Source: DAIOGN01 sp036745245
GTDB taxonomy: Bacteria > Zixibacteria > MSB-5A5 > JAUVRN01
Direction: 5' to 3'
DNA length: 64,000 bases
Assembly (NCBI GenBank): GCA_036745245.1
Contig: DAIOGN010000002.1
Location: 10,834-74,833 of the forward strand
The notes under the pieces were generated by a model. It was not told the origin of the DNA, made no database searches, and saw only the letters and a program-made list of their open reading frames with translations. Within the stretch, counting starts at the first letter, position 1. Every line of letters starts with the position of its first letter. Of this stretch, positions 1-8,295 are shown piece by piece. The position numbers and the translations under genes are program-made.

Positions 1-102
1 TGGGCGATTCCGTTCTTCAAGCGGCATGTCGTGTGGCGGGGAAACCATCTGAAAGTGGGCCGCAATACCGCGCTGACGGCGGCCCCGGGGAGCGTCGCAT
101 GA
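1..102 (+). CDS. C-terminal end of a glycosyltransferase-like protein (partial)
   Basis: An open frame enters from the left edge and stops with TGA at 100-102, leaving 33 residues. The end WRGNHLKVGRNTAL resembles the basic, cytoplasmic tail of membrane family-2 glycosyltransferases of the ceramide glucosyltransferase/HpnI type, which often finish with a V.WRG....VG.. segment. The catalytic domain lies outside the window, so the assignment rests on this tail only. A lipid-envelope role would fit the LpxH-like gene that follows on the same strand. Confidence 0.35.
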   Translation, partial: WAIPFFKRHVVWRGNHLKVGRNTALTAAPGSVA

Positions 103-276
103 GTCATCTCAATCTCGTATGGCCCGGTGCGCCGGAGACACCGGGCTGGCCCGGGTTCGGGCGACTGGTCCGCTTCCTCCTGGCGGCAGCCTTCCTGAGA
201 AGACATCCGAGTGGCTAAGATCATGACCACTCAACCCAGCCTCTTCACCGGTCACGTTGACGCGCTCCGAAGGCGC

Positions 277-1065
277 ATGAATACTCTAATCGTCTCAGAC
301 GTTCACATGGGCTCGAAAGTCACGCGCGCGCGGGAGCTGTTCGAGTTGCTCACGCGATTTCAGATCTCCGACCACCGGTATCGATTCGATCGCTTGATCC
401 TGCTGGGAGACATGTTCGACGACATGAACTTCCGGCGCCTCCGGAAGTACGAGTGGAAGCTGTTGGGCCTGATTCGCAAGATGACGGACGATGACAGCAA
501 CGTGGAAGTGGTTTGGCTACGCGGCAACCACGATCTTGAACTCACCGATCTCATGACTCACATGGTGGGGACACCCATCCACGAGGAGTACCGCTGGCAG
601 GTGGCTGGAAAGCGGTTTCTCGCCATGCACGGCGACCAGTTCGACAAATGGATCGTGAACTACCCGGTGCTGTCGAGCATCCCCATGTTTATCTATGACC
701 TCATCCAGAAGCTCGACGGGCCACAGCACCATCTCAGCCGCTACCTGAAGGACCGATCCAAGAAGTGGCTGCACACCAACGAGGCAGTGGCACGCGGGAT
801 CCTGAACTATGCACGCTCCCGCAATCTAAAGGTGGATGCGCTGTTTTGCGGTCACACGCACCTGGCCGACGCGATCCACCTCGAAGCTGAACATGTCTGG
901 TACTACAACACGGGCTGCTGGACCGGAAGCCATGCTCCCACATACGTGGTGATCGATGAACAGGGCGAGGTGGGACTCTACGAATACTCGACGGAGGCGG
1001 TCCCACCGCACATGGCCGACGTCCAGCACGACCTGGCGCAGAGACGGTTGCCTGTCTCTGATTGA
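277..1065 (+). CDS. LpxH-like calcineurin-fold metallophosphoesterase
   Basis: A 262-residue protein with all the metal-binding motifs of the UDP-2,3-diacylglucosamine pyrophosphatase-like phosphoesterases: SDVHMGS near residue 7, LGDMFDD near 44, LRGNHD near 81, an AMHGDQFD segment and CGHTHLAD near 190. Enzymes of this group hydrolyse pyrophosphate bonds of lipid A precursors at the inner membrane, but many close paralogues act on other substrates. ATG at 277 is chosen because the first beta strand (NTLIVSDVH) begins there and a GAAGG lies just upstream. GTG at 211 and ATG at 223 are in frame alternatives that would add a non-conserved leader. It follows the glycosyltransferase end by about 170 bp. 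Confidence 0.75.
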   Translation: MNTLIVSDVHMGSKVTRARELFELLTRFQISDHRYRFDRLILLGDMFDDMNFRRLRKYEWKLLGLIRKMTDDDSNVEVVWLRGNHDLELTDLMTHMVGTPIHEEYRWQVAGKRFLAMHGDQFDKWIVNYPVLSSIPMFIYDLIQKLDGPQHHLSRYLKDRSKKWLHTNEAVARGILNYARSRNLKVDALFCGHTHLADAIHLEAEHVWYYNTGCWTGSHAPTYVVIDEQGEVGLYEYSTEAVPPHMADVQHDLAQRRLPVSD

Positions 1066-1078
1066 TCCTTTCAGGCCT

Positions 1079-2404
1079 TCAGGGCACGCGCTCCCACACC
1101 CACGCACCCATTGAACTGTCGAGGACGGTCGGCCGCCTCGACCACACCCAGTAGTGCTGCGGCCAGTTCCACTCGCCGCCGAGCAGCGTTTGATACGTGG
1201 TGACAGAGTGCGGCAGCCCCGGGATGATCACTACTTCGAACTCCACTCCGGCGCGTGAGAGGTACTGCTTCATCAGCTCGACATTCTCTGCCGGCGGCAC
1301 GTTGGGATCCACTTCTCCGAATACGGCAAGAACGGGACAACTCAGGGCCTGCAAGTCCTCGGCCGGATCGTACGCGTTCTGCCGCCACCAGGCGATGTCG
1401 GTGTCGTCCTGTGTTGCCGGCAGGTTCACGAATTCCGCCCATGCAGCTTTGGAGGAGGTCTGCGTGGACGCCTCCAGCGACTTCCAGTCCTGCGGAGAAT
1501 TCACAAAGGCGAAGTACGTCCGCGTGTGTGACACGGCCGAGTCGATGGCGCTCTCCGCGTAGCCTTCCGCGCGCAGGCTGTACTCGACCCGGTGGAGTTC
1601 CTGCGCTTCCAGGCTGACCGACGGACCTTCCAGAAACACGATGAAGTCGGGCTCTGCACCCAGCCGTGACGCGATGGCGGCGACCCACCCTCCCTGGCTG
1701 ATGCCGAGGAACCCCACGCGGCCGGGGGCTACGTCGGATCGCCCGCGCAGGCTGTTCAACGCGGCTGTCGCGTCGTTCGCCATGGTCGTGAAATCGGCGC
1801 TCGACAGGCTCCCTTCGGACTCGCCCACTCCGCGTTTGTCGTAGAGCAATACGGCAATCCCCTGGCGCGCGAGCGCATAGGCATGCGAACGATACTCCCA
1901 CGTGGTGCGCCCCTGATTGCCGCTGCCCGGGATGGCCACAAGCGCCGGATGGGGACCAGGGCTCAGCGGCCGTACAAGGGTGCCGGCGAGCTGCGAGCCG
2001 CCGCTCGTGAAGGACACCGCTTCACTGGTGAATTGTGGCTCGAGTCCGCCTGCCACCTTTTTGAGGTGCAGACTCACCGGCGGATTCCAGCGCTCATTGA
2101 GAGCCGTGAGCTGCTCATAGCCCTCTTGAAAGTACAGATCGAATGGTCCGTAAAGCAGCCGGATGCTGACCGTCGAGTCCCCGACGACCACTTCCGAGAG
2201 CGGTTCCTCGAACAGCCCCATCTCGGGAATGTCGTAGTGCCCCACTACCGTGTCCCCCCGCCGCTCCAGACGCACGTCGATGATCTGGATTGAACCGTGC
2301 CTCGAAAACGCACCTTTCCAGCGGCCCACCAGTACGCCTGGATCCACCGCCCACGCGGTGGGCACCAGACACAGGCCACACCATAGTCCTACCCGGATCG
2401 ACAT
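1079..2404 (-). CDS. Secreted alpha/beta hydrolase (serine esterase/peptidase-like)
   Basis: About 441 residues with an N-terminal signal peptide ending near a TAWA-V junction. A 130-residue beta-rich region precedes the hydrolase fold. The fold shows an oxyanion strand with AIPGSGNQG, the YDKRGVGES turn typical of dienelactone-hydrolase and prolyl-oligopeptidase-like enzymes, the nucleophile elbow GISQGG, an acidic residue in AVFGEVDPNVPP and a late histidine in GLPHSVTTY. This architecture matches a family of periplasmic or lipid-anchored hydrolases of unknown substrate. ATG at 2404 is taken; GTG at 2410 has better spacing to GGGAG. It converges with the preceding gene, leaving 13 bp between stops. 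Confidence 0.75.
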   Translation of the reverse strand: MSIRVGLWCGLCLVPTAWAVDPGVLVGRWKGAFSRHGSIQIIDVRLERRGDTVVGHYDIPEMGLFEEPLSEVVVGDSTVSIRLLYGPFDLYFQEGYEQLTALNERWNPPVSLHLKKVAGGLEPQFTSEAVSFTSGGSQLAGTLVRPLSPGPHPALVAIPGSGNQGRTTWEYRSHAYALARQGIAVLLYDKRGVGESEGSLSSADFTTMANDATAALNSLRGRSDVAPGRVGFLGISQGGWVAAIASRLGAEPDFIVFLEGPSVSLEAQELHRVEYSLRAEGYAESAIDSAVSHTRTYFAFVNSPQDWKSLEASTQTSSKAAWAEFVNLPATQDDTDIAWWRQNAYDPAEDLQALSCPVLAVFGEVDPNVPPAENVELMKQYLSRAGVEFEVVIIPGLPHSVTTYQTLLGGEWNWPQHYWVWSRRPTVLDSSMGAWVWERVP

Positions 2405-2843
2405 TCTCACTGAATTGCTCCCTGTCTTCGTTGGTGACCACTCCACAGCCCGCCACGAGGGGGTGCCACCCTTTCGACTACGAACAACTAATTAGTTAGT
2501 TGCACGGAAGGCAAGCCCTCCCCTGAGCAGTTGAATCCCAGCGGCTTATCAAAGGAAGATCGAGGCTGGCCCCGGGGCCCGCGGAGGTCACGTCTGCGGC
2601 CAGAACCAGTGGCTCGGACCACCCAACCGCCGGCTTTTCACCAATGGCTCCTCACCACATGACGAAACGCACGGACGGTGCTGTCACATTCTGTCATGAT
2701 ATCCGCAGAGCATGTTCAGATTTCAGGCGCGCGCAACACTGGGCGCAGGCCTCGCAGCGGCCGACAATTCTTATCAGATGAAAGCGCATGCCGCGGAGAC
2801 GCGCCGTAGCGTGCTGGTTCAACCACATCAAAGGGGGAAACCC
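2405..2843. other. Divergent intergenic region, no gene seen
   Basis: This 439 bp stretch separates the divergent hydrolase and barrel genes and must hold both promoters. I see no convincing coding frame. Two CTGTCA-type heptamers lie at 2681-2687 and 2691-2697, a spacing of 10 instead of the 11 bp of a true Pho box (see findings). The AT-rich segment 2487-2502 (ctaattagttagttgc) is a possible regulatory site, without further support. Confidence 0.4.
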
Positions 2844-3443
2844 ATGAAGTACCTGATGCGTCAGATTCCGGTTGTCCTGGCGGTGGCTGTGCTCTTTGCA
2901 GCGGCTACGGCGGGCGCGACCGACCACAACAGCGGATTCTTCCTGCGCCTTGCCGGCGGGGGAGGAGTCAACTCCACTTCGATCACGGACCCTGCGTCCT
3001 CCTCCAAGCTCGAGCTGTCAGGTATTGGCGGCGGCATGAGCGCGGCCATCGGCGGCATGGTGAAGCCCAACTTCGCCCTGCACGGCACGGTGTGGGGCTG
3101 GCTCGTGAGCAGCCCGGATGCGACGATTGACGGCACGGATGCCGGTCAGATGAGCAGCAGCCTGAACATGTCGGCCTTTGGCGGCGGCGCCACCTACTAT
3201 TTCATGCCTGCCAACATCTATCTCACCAGCTCCGCGGGTGTGGGTCGTTTGCACACGGAGTCGGGCAGCTCGGATGCGGGCTTCGTCCTCGACTTCGCAC
3301 TGGGCAAGGAGTGGTGGGTGAGCTCCAAGTGGGGCCTCGGCATGAACGCCGGGATCAACTACCACAGCGTACCCGATGGCGGCGTGAGCCAGAACTGGTC
3401 GGGAACGTCGTTCGTGTTGAATTTCAGCGCCACCTGCAACTAG
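2844..3443 (+). CDS. Small outer-membrane beta-barrel protein
   Basis: A 199-residue protein starting at ATG 2844 behind AAAGGGGGAAA. Residues 1-24 form a signal peptide (hydrophobic core VVLAVAVLFAAA, cleavage near AGA-TD). The remainder alternates polar and hydrophobic residues with many glycines and aromatic girdle residues, and ends with a strand finishing FVLNFSATCN, as in OmpW/OmpX-like or porin-family barrels of eight to ten strands. No ligand can be inferred. It stands alone and is followed at once by a strong terminator. Confidence 0.7.
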   Translation: MKYLMRQIPVVLAVAVLFAAATAGATDHNSGFFLRLAGGGGVNSTSITDPASSSKLELSGIGGGMSAAIGGMVKPNFALHGTVWGWLVSSPDATIDGTDAGQMSSSLNMSAFGGGATYYFMPANIYLTSSAGVGRLHTESGSSDAGFVLDFALGKEWWVSSKWGLGMNAGINYHSVPDGGVSQNWSGTSFVLNFSATCN

Positions 3444-3458
3444 AGCTAGCTAGTACCA

Positions 3459-3497
3459 CCCCGGAGTCCGGTCGCAGATCGGATTCCGGGGTTTTTT
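3459..3497 (+). terminator. Intrinsic terminator
   Basis: Arms 3459-3470 and 3480-3491 form a 12-bp stem with one G.T pair and a 9-nt loop, followed by six T (3492-3497). It lies 16 bp after the barrel gene. Confidence 0.85.
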
Positions 3498-3606
3498 GTG
3501 CCCCCCTTCACGCGTGGCCCCGGCACTGCATCGGTCAGGCGCCTGGAATGGGCCTCCTCACCCCCCAGAGAGGACGCACCATCGTACAATGGATTTCGCC
3601 AAGCCA

Positions 3607-6372
3607 TCAATCGCAGGTGGGCCCAAGTGGGCTGTCCTCACAAATATCGCAAGGCTCGGCGGTGCCCTTAAACACATAGTTCACGAGCCTGATGATATCG
3701 GCTGAAGTGATCGTGCCGCTACAGTTCACATCGCCGGCGGCCTGGCACGGCTGCAACAGGTTTGGACCTTTGAATATGGCATTCACAAGTGTGATAATGT
3801 CGGCGGACGTGACGCTGTGACTGTTGTTCACATCGCCCGAAACTTCGATCAGGCAATTGCACGAATCCCCTCGCCCATTGTGGTTGGAGTCCTCCTGGAG
3901 GGGATTGAATGCATAGGGGCAGTTGTCGCAGGCATCGCCCACTGCGTCACCGTCGGCGTCCGTCTGGTTCGCGTTGACGACCAGCAGACAATTGTCGAGG
4001 GTGTCAGGCACCCCGTCGTTGTCGTTGTCCAGATCGCAGGCGTCTCCCTCACCGTCATCGTCCAGATCTTCCTGGCTGGAGTTGGCGACCTGGACACAAT
4101 TGTCGCAGACATCTCCGAATGCGTCACCGTCAACGTTCTCCTGGCCTTCATTGGCAACGCACAGACAATTGTCATCCGGTTCCAGGAGGGAGTCGCCATC
4201 GACATTTGAGAGTCCACTCAGTTTGGTGACAAAGACATCCCGGCCCCCCTGATGGGTGTGAAAGGGATTCTGAACCGGAAAGTCAGGAGATTCGGTCCAC
4301 CCGGCAACATAGACGATGTCGCTTTCACTCAGCACAATGCTCGCACCGCCGTCGCTGCTTCCCCCGCCGAGGCAGGTACTGTACATCAGGCGACTACCGT
4401 CATCGGCGAACACGGACACAATTGCATCCAGGGAGTTCTGGTGCGTCTGATAGCCGCACTGGGTCGGAAAGTCCGCGGACGTCGTGTACCCCGTGACATA
4501 AGCCCTGCCACGGTCATCCAGAACCAGAGCACCCAGGTTTTCGTCGCTGCTCCCGCCCAGGCAAGTACTGTACACCAGGCTGTCGCCGGTGCTGGAGAGC
4601 CTGGTGACAAACAGGTCATCTCCACTCAGATAGAGTTGGTAGGGGCTCTGAGTCGGGAAGTTGGAAGACGTCGTCACTCCCGCCACAAAGGCGGTGCCAT
4701 CGCTTCCCACCGCGATGCTGTATCCCGCGTCCCAGTCGTTGCCGCCAAGGTATGTACTGTAGATCAGGCTGTCCCCAGAATCGGAAAACCGGGTTACAAA
4801 GGCATCCTGATAGCCCTGCGGCGTCTGAGAGGAATTCCGAATCGGAAAGTCGGAGGAACTTGTGGAGCCTGTGATGAAAGCACCTCCATTGCTGTCCATG
4901 GCAATGCCCGCGCCCAAATCGAAGCCGCTCCCTCCGAGATACGTACTGAAGAGCAAGCTGTCGCCCGAGCTGGACAGCCTGGTCACGAAACCATCCCCTC
5001 CGCCCTGATACAATTGGATTGGGTTCTGGGTAGGGAAATTCGTGGACGTCGTGTACCCCGTCAGGCAGACACGTCCGCTGCCGTCCAGCGAGATTCCGTT
5101 GGGGCGATCGGAACTGTTTCCGCCGAGATACGTGCTGTACTCGAGACTGTTGCCGGCGGCGGACAGTTTGGCTACAAACCCATCATCTCCGCCCCCGTCC
5201 AACTGATAGGGACTCACGGTAGGAAAGTTCGAGGAACTTGTCCTTCCCGTCACGTACACCTGCCCGGCTAGATCCACGGCAATAGCACAGGCCTCATCGA
5301 AGCTGCTGCCGCCGAGGTAGGTGCTGTACAGGAGCTGGTTGCCTGCGCTGGAGAGCTTGGATACAAATACATCATCTCCGCCTTGATCCGGTTGAACAGG
5401 ATTCTGAGTCGGGAAGTTGAACGATTGGGTCGTCCCCGCTACATAGGCGTTGCCGTTGCCGTCCACCGCGATGCCCGAACCCCAATCGGATGAACTCCCA
5501 CCGAGATAGGTGCTATACGTCAATTCCACTGCCGCGGCCGGTGATGCCACATGCAACAGGCCATCCCCCACGCGCCCCAACCCAAATTCCGAATTGGACT
5601 CCCGCTGTGGCGAGAGCCAGCCCGTGCCGCGGTTCGCCAGGTCGATGGGTCCAATCTTCGAGCCCCATGCGGTCCTCGCGATCAGCCTGCCCTGGGCATC
5701 GAGAGACGCCTCGACCTGACCCTGGTAGGTCACCTTGATCTGTCGAACATCAGCGCCAGGAGCCACTATGAAATCGTACTTCACCTGATGGGGACCGTTT
5801 CCCGAAAACCTGACGTCAATGCCGGGATAAAGGTTCTTGATCGTCACGGCTGCGTAATTCGGAACCTCAGCCCGCCATTGCTCGGGATCGCTGCCCAGGA
5901 AGTAGTTACACTTGTATGCCAGTTCCTCCATCCCGACCGCCTCGGCCGATCTGTGTGCACCGACGAACGAGGCCTGGATCACAAGCTGTTCAACGCTTTC
6001 GCGAGCCGAGAGAACGGCCTCCAAGGCGAGTGGGTCGTCACTGCGCGCGTGTTTCGCCGAGAGCCCTCGACGGAGCGGCGGCCCAGCATCGGATGGAGTC
6101 ACGTGCCGCGTGAACTGGTAGCAGATGCCGCTCTGGGTGAACCACAAGGCCGCTCCGCCGGCTTCGGTTCGAAACAGGATGCTGTCCGGCCATTGACCCC
6201 TGTTCGCGGAAAAGGGGAGTGGCCTCGGGAGGGAGGATGGCATCACGTATGCAGTGCTCTTGGGATCGCCCGCCCGGATGATGGATGACTGGCCGCGCGA
6301 ATGAGCCTGAAGGGGAGCCAGTGCACTGCTCAGCAGGCAGATGGCAAACGTGCTACGCGCTGAAATTTCCAT
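3607..6372 (-). CDS. Secreted SBBP beta-propeller protein with thrombospondin type 3 repeats and a dockerin
   Basis: A 921-residue secreted protein. Residues 1-24 are a signal peptide. Residues about 50-270 form the N-terminal domain usually placed before SBBP propellers (FSANRGQWPDSILF, YPGIDVRFSGNGPHQVKYDF). About eight SBBP repeats follow (YSTYLGGSS.D.G..IAVD.....YV.G.T.S.NFPTQ), predicting beta-propeller blades. Residues about 720-840 are calcium-binding thrombospondin type 3-like repeats (DNDNDGVPDTLDNC, DADGDAVGDACDNC). The end is a two-repeat dockerin (GDVNNSHSVTSADI, GDVNCSGTITSADI), each half with the VN.(I/V)FKG helix end. It is probably displayed or released extracellularly; the ligand is unknown. 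The start ATG at 6372 has only a weak GGGTG upstream. Confidence 0.85.
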   Translation of the reverse strand: MEISARSTFAICLLSSALAPLQAHSRGQSSIIRAGDPKSTAYVMPSSLPRPLPFSANRGQWPDSILFRTEAGGAALWFTQSGICYQFTRHVTPSDAGPPLRRGLSAKHARSDDPLALEAVLSARESVEQLVIQASFVGAHRSAEAVGMEELAYKCNYFLGSDPEQWRAEVPNYAAVTIKNLYPGIDVRFSGNGPHQVKYDFIVAPGADVRQIKVTYQGQVEASLDAQGRLIARTAWGSKIGPIDLANRGTGWLSPQRESNSEFGLGRVGDGLLHVASPAAAVELTYSTYLGGSSSDWGSGIAVDGNGNAYVAGTTQSFNFPTQNPVQPDQGGDDVFVSKLSSAGNQLLYSTYLGGSSFDEACAIAVDLAGQVYVTGRTSSSNFPTVSPYQLDGGGDDGFVAKLSAAGNSLEYSTYLGGNSSDRPNGISLDGSGRVCLTGYTTSTNFPTQNPIQLYQGGGDGFVTRLSSSGDSLLFSTYLGGSGFDLGAGIAMDSNGGAFITGSTSSSDFPIRNSSQTPQGYQDAFVTRFSDSGDSLIYSTYLGGNDWDAGYSIAVGSDGTAFVAGVTTSSNFPTQSPYQLYLSGDDLFVTRLSSTGDSLVYSTCLGGSSDENLGALVLDDRGRAYVTGYTTSADFPTQCGYQTHQNSLDAIVSVFADDGSRLMYSTCLGGGSSDGGASIVLSESDIVYVAGWTESPDFPVQNPFHTHQGGRDVFVTKLSGLSNVDGDSLLEPDDNCLCVANEGQENVDGDAFGDVCDNCVQVANSSQEDLDDDGEGDACDLDNDNDGVPDTLDNCLLVVNANQTDADGDAVGDACDNCPYAFNPLQEDSNHNGRGDSCNCLIEVSGDVNNSHSVTSADIITLVNAIFKGPNLLQPCQAAGDVNCSGTITSADIIRLVNYVFKGTAEPCDICEDSPLGPTCD

Positions 6373-6385
6373 TAAACACCCTGCT

Positions 6386-6404
6386 CGCCCGAGTTGCTCG
6401 GGCG
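6386..6404 (-). other. Stem-loop in the leader of the SBBP gene
   Basis: CGCCCGA (6386-6392) pairs with TCGGGCG (6398-6404) around a 5-nt loop, 14 bp before the ATG at 6372. No T run follows on either strand, so it is not a simple terminator. It could stabilise the leader or be a chance stem. Confidence 0.4.
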
Positions 6405-6541
6405 TGCTGCGTTGCCTCTGCGGTCAAAGCGTACATACATCCTGTGACCGGTTGCTCGCAAGGGACCTTGTGTGTGAGTAATGGAGCACTCCAGGGAGCT
6501 GAGAGCCTGGAAACACCTGTAAGATGATCACGTGCAGTCGA

Positions 6542-6739
6542 TTAGGCGCTTTCATAGTGGCGGCACAGAGAGACGACATGGAAGATGTCAGATGTGGTCA
6601 CTCCACCGTTGGCATCCACATCGCCGGGGAGCATGTCCAGCGCCTTGCCGCCGGCGCTTACGCCAGCCGCGGGCAATGACTGATGTGTGGCCAGTACGGA
6701 TAGGAGCAGCGCACAACGCAAGCCTGTCAGCCTGTTCAT
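6542..6739 (-). CDS. Small secreted protein with a single half-dockerin, probably a truncated remnant
   Basis: Sixty-five residues: a signal peptide (MNRLTGLRCALLLSVLATHQ) and then one dockerin half, PGDVDANGGVTTSDIFHVV, which ends in SLCRHYESA instead of the usual helix and second repeat. Known dockerins need two repeats to bind, so this looks cut short. Its ATG (6739) overlaps the stop of the upstream gene in an ATGA arrangement, implying coupled translation. The 168 bp beyond its stop hold no continuation in another frame that I can recognise. Confidence 0.5.
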   Translation of the reverse strand: MNRLTGLRCALLLSVLATHQSLPAAGVSAGGKALDMLPGDVDANGGVTTSDIFHVVSLCRHYESA

Positions 6740-8259
6740 CTCTCCTCCCCAAGCGTACAGCACGTCGGCTCTAGTGCAACTCCCCCCTTGAAGACAAAGT
6801 TCACCAGCTTGATGACATCGGCAGCATTCACGGCGCCTTCCCCGGTCAGGTCTGCTGCACATGTTGGCACGAGCAGGGAGGCCCCTTTGAAGACGTGGTT
6901 CACGAGCAAAATCACATCCGAAGATGTCACACTCCAGGATGCATCCGCGTCGCCGGGGCGATACACACGGAGAGCTTGAACGTCAGGGAGGTTCCAGGTG
7001 GATCCGTTGTCCAAAACGACTACCTGCCACCAGTACCGCTGGCCGACCTGGAGGCTTGTTCCAAACACCAACGATGTGTCCATCCAATCGTACAGAACGG
7101 AATCCACCACATCGGTCAGGAAATAAGGCGAGGTAGCTCGGCTTGCGATGTAGCGAATGAACGGCTGGTCGTACGGTTCCGGATCCGCAATGGCACTCCA
7201 GACGTGCGTAGGTGCACAGTTGTAGATGACCTCGTCCTCCGCGGGCCCAAGCAGGCTGGTCTTGGCGGGCACCAGGTTGAAGGCATTCAGCAGGAATGCA
7301 TTCGTCGTGGCGGGAGGGCTTTCCGCGTAGCCATCGGAGGCCCTGGCCGTCCAAAGGTACAATGAGTCTTCCCACAGGCTGTCGGGGGGCGTCCACTCCG
7401 CGGCCGTCCAATCTTCGGTGGATCTCACCCACGGCGAGCTGGCGACCAGCTCGGTATCCAGGCCGGATTGGACCTGAAATAGAGAAAACTGCGTCCAGAC
7501 TGTGTCCTGATCTGGCTGCACTGCATTCGACACCGAGAGAGTCGGCCAGTGCGTATCCCGAATGTACGCATCATCGATCGGACTCACCAACTGTGGAACA
7601 TCCGGAGGGATATTCACGCTGAAGGCGCGCGGCGCCCACGGACTCCAGTTCAGGCCGTCGAAGACTCTTAACCTGCAGTAGTACAATTGATCAGGTACCA
7701 GAGTCGCTCCTGCGTAGGTAATGCTTGTGTCAGAGCTTGCCACCTGGCTCAGTTGCCATAGTTCTGCGGAGGACCACTCATTGTCGGTGCCGAACTCGAG
7801 ATCGAAGAGACTCTGCTGCAGGCCGGGCAAGGCCGCATACCTCCAGGCGATCAGCGGCACTGACGAGGCTACGTGCATCATGTCGGACGGGTAGTCCAGT
7901 CGCAGGGCCGACACAACCGGTCCCGTAGCCGTGAGATGCCCAGCCGTGAATTGCGGCGTCCAATTGAGAGGACCTGCCGCCGTGAGTGTCAGGCTGTTGT
8001 GCGGAGGGAGGGAGGTGCTGTCGATCTCAAGGCTCACGACCTCAGGGGGAGCTGCTTGTTTGAAGTGAATTCGCGCCAACGGCCCGCTGGAGGGCGGGAA
8101 GTGAGTAAACGACTCGAACCCAAGCAGAATCGTCTGGGACTGTTGTTGTACTCGAGACGTATTGATGGCCTGAGAGAACTCCGGACGAACACCAAGGGAA
8201 TGCGGCATCCAACCCGCGAATATCAGTCTGATGATCGTCGGTAAACGCTCTCCTCTCAA
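6736..8259 (-). CDS. Dockerin protein with a 5'-truncated cohesin-like start (possible pseudogene)
   Basis: A 507-residue frame that lacks a signal peptide: it opens at TTG 8259 immediately after an in-frame TAG. Residues about 20-75 look like the second half of a cohesin-like domain (ILLGFESFTHFPPSSGPLAR, then IHFK). The centre holds fibronectin-III/Ig-like segments (YYCRLRVFDGLNWSPWA, PTLSVSNA, LYLWTARASDG) typical of extracellular spacers. The end is a two-repeat dockerin (GDADASWSVTSSDVILLVN and a second half GEGAVNAADVIKLVN). Cohesin-like and dockerin modules in one chain occur in scaffold proteins. Missing N-terminus and signal peptide suggest loss of the 5' end, so the product may not be exported. 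Confidence 0.6.
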   Translation of the reverse strand: MRGERLPTIIRLIFAGWMPHSLGVRPEFSQAINTSRVQQQSQTILLGFESFTHFPPSSGPLARIHFKQAAPPEVVSLEIDSTSLPPHNSLTLTAAGPLNWTPQFTAGHLTATGPVVSALRLDYPSDMMHVASSVPLIAWRYAALPGLQQSLFDLEFGTDNEWSSAELWQLSQVASSDTSITYAGATLVPDQLYYCRLRVFDGLNWSPWAPRAFSVNIPPDVPQLVSPIDDAYIRDTHWPTLSVSNAVQPDQDTVWTQFSLFQVQSGLDTELVASSPWVRSTEDWTAAEWTPPDSLWEDSLYLWTARASDGYAESPPATTNAFLLNAFNLVPAKTSLLGPAEDEVIYNCAPTHVWSAIADPEPYDQPFIRYIASRATSPYFLTDVVDSVLYDWMDTSLVFGTSLQVGQRYWWQVVVLDNGSTWNLPDVQALRVYRPGDADASWSVTSSDVILLVNHVFKGASLLVPTCAADLTGEGAVNAADVIKLVNFVFKGGVALEPTCCTLGEER

Positions 8260-8295
8260 CTATTTAAACGGAGGTTGACACCAGTCAGATCCACA

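Noticed and set aside
3817..5271. Long open frames on the plus strand opposite the SBBP gene
   Set aside because: They mirror the repeats of the minus-strand gene in high-GC sequence, have biased Ala/Val/Arg composition and no start site or family motif.
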